From: Mya arenaria
Lineage: Eukaryota > Mollusca > Bivalvia > Myida > Myidae
Length of the DNA: 64,000 nt
Assembly: GCF_026914265.1 (NCBI RefSeq)
Contig: NC_069123.1
Coordinates: 32,663,678 to 32,727,677 of the forward strand
Reading direction: 5' to 3'
Part shown: piece by piece, positions 62,301-64,000 of the stretch
How the letters are laid out: each line of letters opens with the position of its first letter
Numbering within the stretch: the first letter of the stretch is position 1
Program-made: the position numbers and the translations under genes
The notes under the pieces: model-generated
Told to the model about the DNA's origin: nothing
Database searches by the model: none
What the model saw: the letters and a program-made list of their open reading frames with translations, nothing else

Positions 62301-62378
62301 CTGAAGGCAGGAGATGGATGTGACATCTGCATCATTGTAGTGCAACGGCTGGAACAACTTCTGGCCAATGCTTCTCAG
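44393..62378 (+). CDS. PSAP: Prosaposin (fourteen exons, 3' end beyond the window)
   Basis: Exons: 44393-44429, 47615-47778, 48008-48085, 48532-48657, 49702-49905, 50682-50744, 51177-51236, 51855-51947, 55373-55456, 55907-55969, 56648-56707, 57787-57975, 60476-60656, 62281-62378. All junctions keep frame, giving 500 codons without a stop. The product is a secreted/lysosomal precursor cleaved into saposins that help hydrolases degrade sphingolipids. Order: signal peptide MNVVVLLAFIGYVAGDA; SapA domain (residues 24-58, CVWGPTYWCSHVSHARQCGA); saposin-B domains at about 73-147, 183-256, 283-356 and 387-461, each with the six-cysteine pattern; a fifth begins at 481 (GCDIC) and is cut by the edge. 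N-glycosylation sequons NTT, NQT, NKT and NAS are present. Exons 1 (12 codons) and the exon after 14 are the least certain. Introns 8 and 14 contain amplified splice-site sequence. Confidence 0.95.
44630..45390 (+). mobile_element. tRNA-like SINE, copy 1, interrupted by a MITE
   Basis: Reading across the insertion at 44710-45256 gives GTAAGAACCAGCC, then CTCAGTTTGTTGTGGCAGAG with CACCGTGCTAGTG, then CTCTAGTGGACAGGATTCAAGCCC. These match a tRNA A box (TGGCAGAGCACC) and B box (GGATTCAAGCCC). The same order of words is found uninterrupted in copy 2. Boundaries approximate. Confidence 0.62.
44710..45256 (-). mobile_element. TAGTC-family MITE, copy C
   Basis: Starts TAGTCTAAAATAATAGACGT and ends CGTACAATGATTTGGACTA. 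The 10-bp repeat CGTGCTAGTG is present at 44700-44709 and 45257-45266. It is shorter (547 bp) and more diverged than copies A and B, with the same orientation as B. It is inserted in the SINE described above. Confidence 0.87.
45390..45500 (+). mobile_element. tRNA-like SINE, copy 2
   Basis: GAGTAAGAACCAGCCGCCCA, then CTGTTGGTTAGAGCGCCATG and ATCATGGCTTCGAGCCTCCC give A-box (TGGTTAGAGCGCC) and B-box (GGCTTCGAGCC) like elements. It does not fold into a full tRNA, so it is called a SINE rather than a tRNA gene. The 3' extent is unclear. Confidence 0.6.
45500..47390. other. Prosaposin intron 1, little recognised
   Basis: AT-rich intron. Around 47134-47220 there is a partial reverse copy of the CACTCTTA family (AAAGATGCACTCTTACTCCC then AATAAGCTGTACCACAAT). 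A short tandem duplication AAATTAAAATGTGCCAGTAT lies at about 46532-46575. Confidence 0.55.
48358..48396. repeat. (CA)n microsatellite
   Basis: Interrupted CA dinucleotide run in prosaposin intron 3. Confidence 0.85.
48842..48992 (-). mobile_element. Small inverted-end element (ATTCAATA family), copy 1
   Basis: Shares, in inverted orientation, CTTATCCTTATCCTTAGACA, TGCCTCAATGATTCCATTCA and CTTAAATTTAAG with the block at 60697-60842. Ends carry TTTCAATATTGATC and TATTGAATACAG, an inverted pair. Possibly a 150-bp MITE. Confidence 0.6.
49985..50160. mobile_element. Small TIR element (CAGTCTGACCCCGTTGGCT type)
   Basis: Left end CAGTCTGACCCCGTTGGCTG, right end GTTCGAGTCAACGGGGTTAA followed by ACTG, an imperfect inverted pair enclosing 176 bp. 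It starts 80 bp after exon 5. Termini resemble pogo/Tigger-type MITEs; no target duplication is clear. Confidence 0.62.
53420..55372 (+). repeat. 56-bp minisatellite built from the exon 9 acceptor region (prosaposin intron 8)
   Basis: From about 53780 the unit is TATATTTCAG|GGCCCCATGA, AGAGTGAGGAGTGTGATATT and TATACTTCCTCTGTTG, repeated every 56 bp (for example 55201 and 55257), about 28 times. More decayed units run back to about 53420. The last unit is the real acceptor and exon 9 (starting 55373), with which copies share about 31 exonic bases (GGCCCCATGAAGAGTGAGGA through GTGTGATATTT) plus the AG-ending intron tail. Beyond that the exon reads GCAAAGATC while the repeat reads ATACTTCC. Unit variants (CCTCTG, CCGCTG, ACAAAG) are interspersed. 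Confidence 0.95.
56113..56474. mobile_element. GCTGCACTCTCACA-family MITE, intact copy
   Basis: Perfect inverted ends of 21 bp (TAAAGCTGCACTCTCACAGA on the left, its complement on the right). Length 362 bp. Lies in prosaposin intron 10. Other copies are at 33395-34530 (interrupted) and 59693-60027. Confidence 0.88.
56880..57253 (+). mobile_element. CACTCTTA-family element, copy 2
   Basis: Left end AAAGTGACACTCTTATTCAA; right end GGGAGTAAAAGTGCATCTTT. Same internal order as copies at 20395 and 58275. About 370 bp in prosaposin intron 11. Confidence 0.75.
58027..58118. mobile_element. Palindromic hairpin element (CGACTATAAGACGGG)
   Basis: TATTTTCTCGACTATAAGAC followed by GGGG, then about 40 bp, then CCCGTCTTATAAGCGAGTCG with ATAAAATA. 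The arms are inverted copies of each other, so the whole ~90 bp could fold into one hairpin. Lies 55 bp after exon 12. Confidence 0.75.
58275..58640 (+). mobile_element. CACTCTTA-family element, copy 3
   Basis: Left end AAAGTGACACTCTTATTTAA; right end GGAGTAAGAGTGGATCTTAA. Close to copies 1 and 2 throughout. In prosaposin intron 12. Confidence 0.75.
59693..60027. mobile_element. GCTGCACTCTCACA-family MITE, copy 3
   Basis: Left end TTAATGCTGCACTCTCACAA; right end CAATCTGTGAGAGTGCAGCT followed by TTAA. Contains the family words CTTAAAGCGCTAGTAATGCT and GATCTGACAGCAGTC. In prosaposin intron 12. Confidence 0.82.
60697..60842 (+). mobile_element. Small inverted-end element (ATTCAATA family), copy 2
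   Basis: GGCCATATTCAATATACAAC on the left and AGAACTATATTGAATACC on the right are inverted. The inner sequence matches 48842-48992 in reverse. Confidence 0.62.
60850..61385. repeat. Inverted repeat pair (~75-bp arms) in prosaposin intron 13
   Basis: The left arm at about 60853-60925 (ATGAAAATACTTAAGTCAAA then CTCAATCTCAACTCATTTTA) is inverted at about 61320-61382 (TAAAATGAGTTGAGATTGAG then TTGACTTAAGTATTTTCGTG). The loop is about 400 bp. It looks like the ends of a small transposon. Confidence 0.65.
61130..62200. repeat. Scattered GTAAGCTAGCAGTTAGCAAC repeats, prosaposin intron 13
   Basis: Units of about 37-40 bp read TTGTAAGCTAGCAGTTAGCA with ACTGGATGTC or ACCATATGGC. They cluster at 61130-61225 and 61933-62200. 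A GTAAGC donor-like word occurs in most units. Confidence 0.75.
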
Positions 62379-62540
62379 GTAAGCAATTTATGATCTCAGG
62401 TAAGCAGTCAATTTCTCAGGTAAGCAGTCAAAGTTTTGCAGGTTAGCAGTCAATGTGTCTCAGGTAAGCAGTCAAAATTTCTCAGGTAAGCAGTTAATGT
62501 TCTAAGGTAAGCAGCCAATGTTCTAAGGTAAGCAGTGAAT
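62379..62540 (+). repeat. ~21-bp tandem array of the exon 14 donor site
   Basis: The true donor CTTCTCAG|GTAAGCA (GT at 62379) is followed by seven more GT sites at 62400, 62420, 62442, 62464, 62486, 62507 and 62528, spaced 20-22 bp. Each sits in TTTCTCAGGTAAGCAGTCAA or a close variant (GCAGGTTAGC, CTAAGGTAAGC). The unit includes the last six exonic bases. Reading on from exon 14 meets an in-frame TGA at 62391-62393. Confidence 0.93.
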
Positions 62541-62559
62541 TTCTTATGTATTCTGTTTT

Positions 62560-63215
62560 TATACGCCTGAAGGGTCGTATTATGTTATGGCCTCCATCGT
62601 CTGTCTGTCCGTCTGTCCGTCCGTTAGCAATTCCGTGTCCGGGCCATAACTTGGTAACTAATAAAGCGATTTTCAAATAACTTTATACAAATCATCACTA
62701 CATTAAAAGGATGTGTTGCGCGCAATTTCCAGGTCCATACCTCAAAGACTAGAATCACCATGGGGGTGCGTTAGCAAATCCGTGTCCGGGCCACAACTTG
62801 GTCACTAATAAAGTCATTTTCAAATAACTTTATACAAAGCATCATTACATTAAAAGGATGTGTCGCGCGCAATTTCCAGGTCCATACCTCAAACACTAGA
62901 ATCACCATGGGGGGGGGACGTTAGCAATTCCATGTCCAGGCCATAACTGGGTTACTACTAAATCAATTTTCAAATAACTTTATACAAATCATCTCTACAT
63001 TAAAAGGATTTGTCAAGCATGCTTTCCAGGTCCGTACCTCAAAGGCTAATTTCACTGGGGGGCATTAGCAATTCCGTTTCAATATTGGAAGTTTAAGCCT
63101 TTGATGTAAACACTTCACACCGAGTAAGCAGTATACTAGCATAACATAAATGTTTATTAAAGACCTCAAGCCGAATCTTCTTCGGGCGTATAATGCTCCG
63201 TTTCGCGGTGCTCTT
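62560..63215 (+). mobile_element. HINE-like element with ~140-bp monomers, prosaposin intron 14
   Basis: Left edge TTTTTATACGCCTGAAGGGT with a (GTCC/GTCT)n microsatellite; right edge CTTCGGGCGTATAATGCTCC, then a stem-loop (CCG-TTTCG-CGG) and GCTCTTGTT. Four monomers include GTTAGCAATTCCGTGTCCGG, TTTTCAAATAACTTTATACA and ATTAAAAGGATGTGT. Same architecture as the other HINE-like elements, opposite to most of them. Confidence 0.72.
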
Positions 63216-63647
63216 GTTAAGGAAAGCAGTCAGAACTTTCACAGAGCTGTTAATGGGTAATTGCGAAAGACTGCTAGTTTACATCTTATCTGATACATAA
63301 AATTACAAGCGTTTTATTTATTTCACAATGTTCTTTGATTGTGTAGATAGCTCGGTTGACTCGGGATGGTTTAGAATTCAGGGTAAATTTTCCACTGTCG
63401 GGGATGTGGCATGTACCCTGTGTAACTGTTAGCTGATTTTGAGTTATGCTTGCATCTCTTTCCTGTGTTGAAACCATGCATTGTCCTTTTTAAGAGGTCA
63501 AGGGAACATAATTATAATTATCATAGAAGCTCGTAAGCATTGAAGCTGCAACGCAGAAAAACAAAACAGAAAATAAAAGTTTTTTTAATGTCTTTGTCAA
63601 TTTAGCTCTGGGAGTAAGTTCCAGCAATTCACAGTTAATTAGCTCAC

Positions 63648-63720
63648 CTTTTTCTTCTAGCTTGCAGATGGAACCCTCAATGTCCACCGCTTTTTTCAAA
63701 TTTGCACCACCAGAGGCCAT
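63648..63720 (-). CDS. Probable first exon of an unrecognised gene
   Basis: ATG at 63720-63718 opens a 24-codon segment ending in phase 1 at a strong donor (GTGAGC, GT at 63647-63646). The peptide MASGGANLKKAVDIEGSICK continues LEEK and looks like the start of a small helical or coiled-coil protein; I do not recognise it. The start lies in AAAAATGGCC, a YY1-like context, and a CRE palindrome lies about 114 bases upstream, both typical of a 5' end. It would be antisense to prosaposin and probably nested in intron 14, or prosaposin may end differently. Downstream exons are not evident within intron 14 and could lie further left. Confidence 0.4.
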
Positions 63721-63833
63721 TTTTGTCTAATACTAATTTAAACTATAAGCAATGACCGCTCGGCTTGCGGCATGCATAGCAATGAAACTTAACTATAAAC
63801 AGCGCCACCTATCAGAGAATTATGGGAAAAAAG

Positions 63834-63841
63834 TGACGTCA
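63834..63841. promoter_or_regulatory. cAMP response element palindrome
   Basis: TGACGTCA, the full CRE consensus, 114 bp upstream of the candidate start codon at 63720. AGCGCCACCT at about 63800 between them resembles the insect CTCF core in reverse. Function is inferred from position only. Confidence 0.4.
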
Positions 63842-64000
63842 GAGATTGCTTGATAATTACCATATTTATGTCTAAACACTTAAATTTAATATGTATTTGT
63901 GATTCATGACTTGCACTTGGTCTTATTCAGCAATATTTCCTAGGTGTATACATGATTTATGGGACAGTCATTATATCATATATAGTTATAAATGGAGGCA

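Overview
This is a eukaryotic nuclear window, most likely from a bivalve mollusc. Genes are intron-rich with short phase-conserved exons and GT-AG introns, the DNA is AT-rich, and introns are crowded with minisatellites and small non-autonomous transposons. Several of these have the layout of the Helentron-associated elements (HINEs) known from clams and oysters: a terminal stem-loop, a run of cytosines, and a core of 150-190 bp tandem monomers. The species cannot be named from the sequence alone.

Layout: (1) 234-12061, minus: CHCHD1/MRPS37, a twin CX9C mitochondrial ribosomal protein in three exons; its introns hold three large minisatellites (47, 23 and 21 bp units), one HINE-like element and a nested transposon pair. 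(2) 12062-16142: a divergent intergenic region with a 460-bp polypurine tract. (3) 16143-27742, plus: METTL14, the RNA-binding partner of the m6A RNA methyltransferase, ten exons, complete (447 aa). (4) 27743-29625: tail-to-tail intergenic. (5) 29626-42630, minus: UQCRC2, core protein 2 of respiratory complex III, thirteen exons, complete (445 aa). (6) 44393-62378 and beyond, plus: prosaposin, fourteen exons visible, with a SapA domain, four whole saposin-B domains and the start of a fifth; it runs off the right edge. (7) 63648-63720, minus: the likely first exon of an unrecognised gene, with a CRE palindrome about 110 bp upstream.

Two of the genes (CHCHD1, UQCRC2) serve mitochondrial translation and respiration. 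The four main genes form two divergent pairs; nothing suggests co-regulation beyond that.

The most unusual signal is in prosaposin. Intron 8 contains about 28 clear tandem copies (56 bp unit) of the 3' splice site plus the first ~31 bases of exon 9. Intron 14 begins with eight tandem copies (~21 bp) of the exon 14 5' splice site. A third array (UQCRC2 intron 7, nine identical 32-bp units) presents a donor-like AAG|GTAAGG in every unit on the transcribed strand. A mobile element family with imperfect TIRs and exact 10-bp target duplications occurs three times, one copy inserted in a tRNA-like SINE. Different HINE-like elements share a nuclear-receptor-like TGACCTTGACCTT motif, and one carries four perfect palindromic oestrogen response elements.
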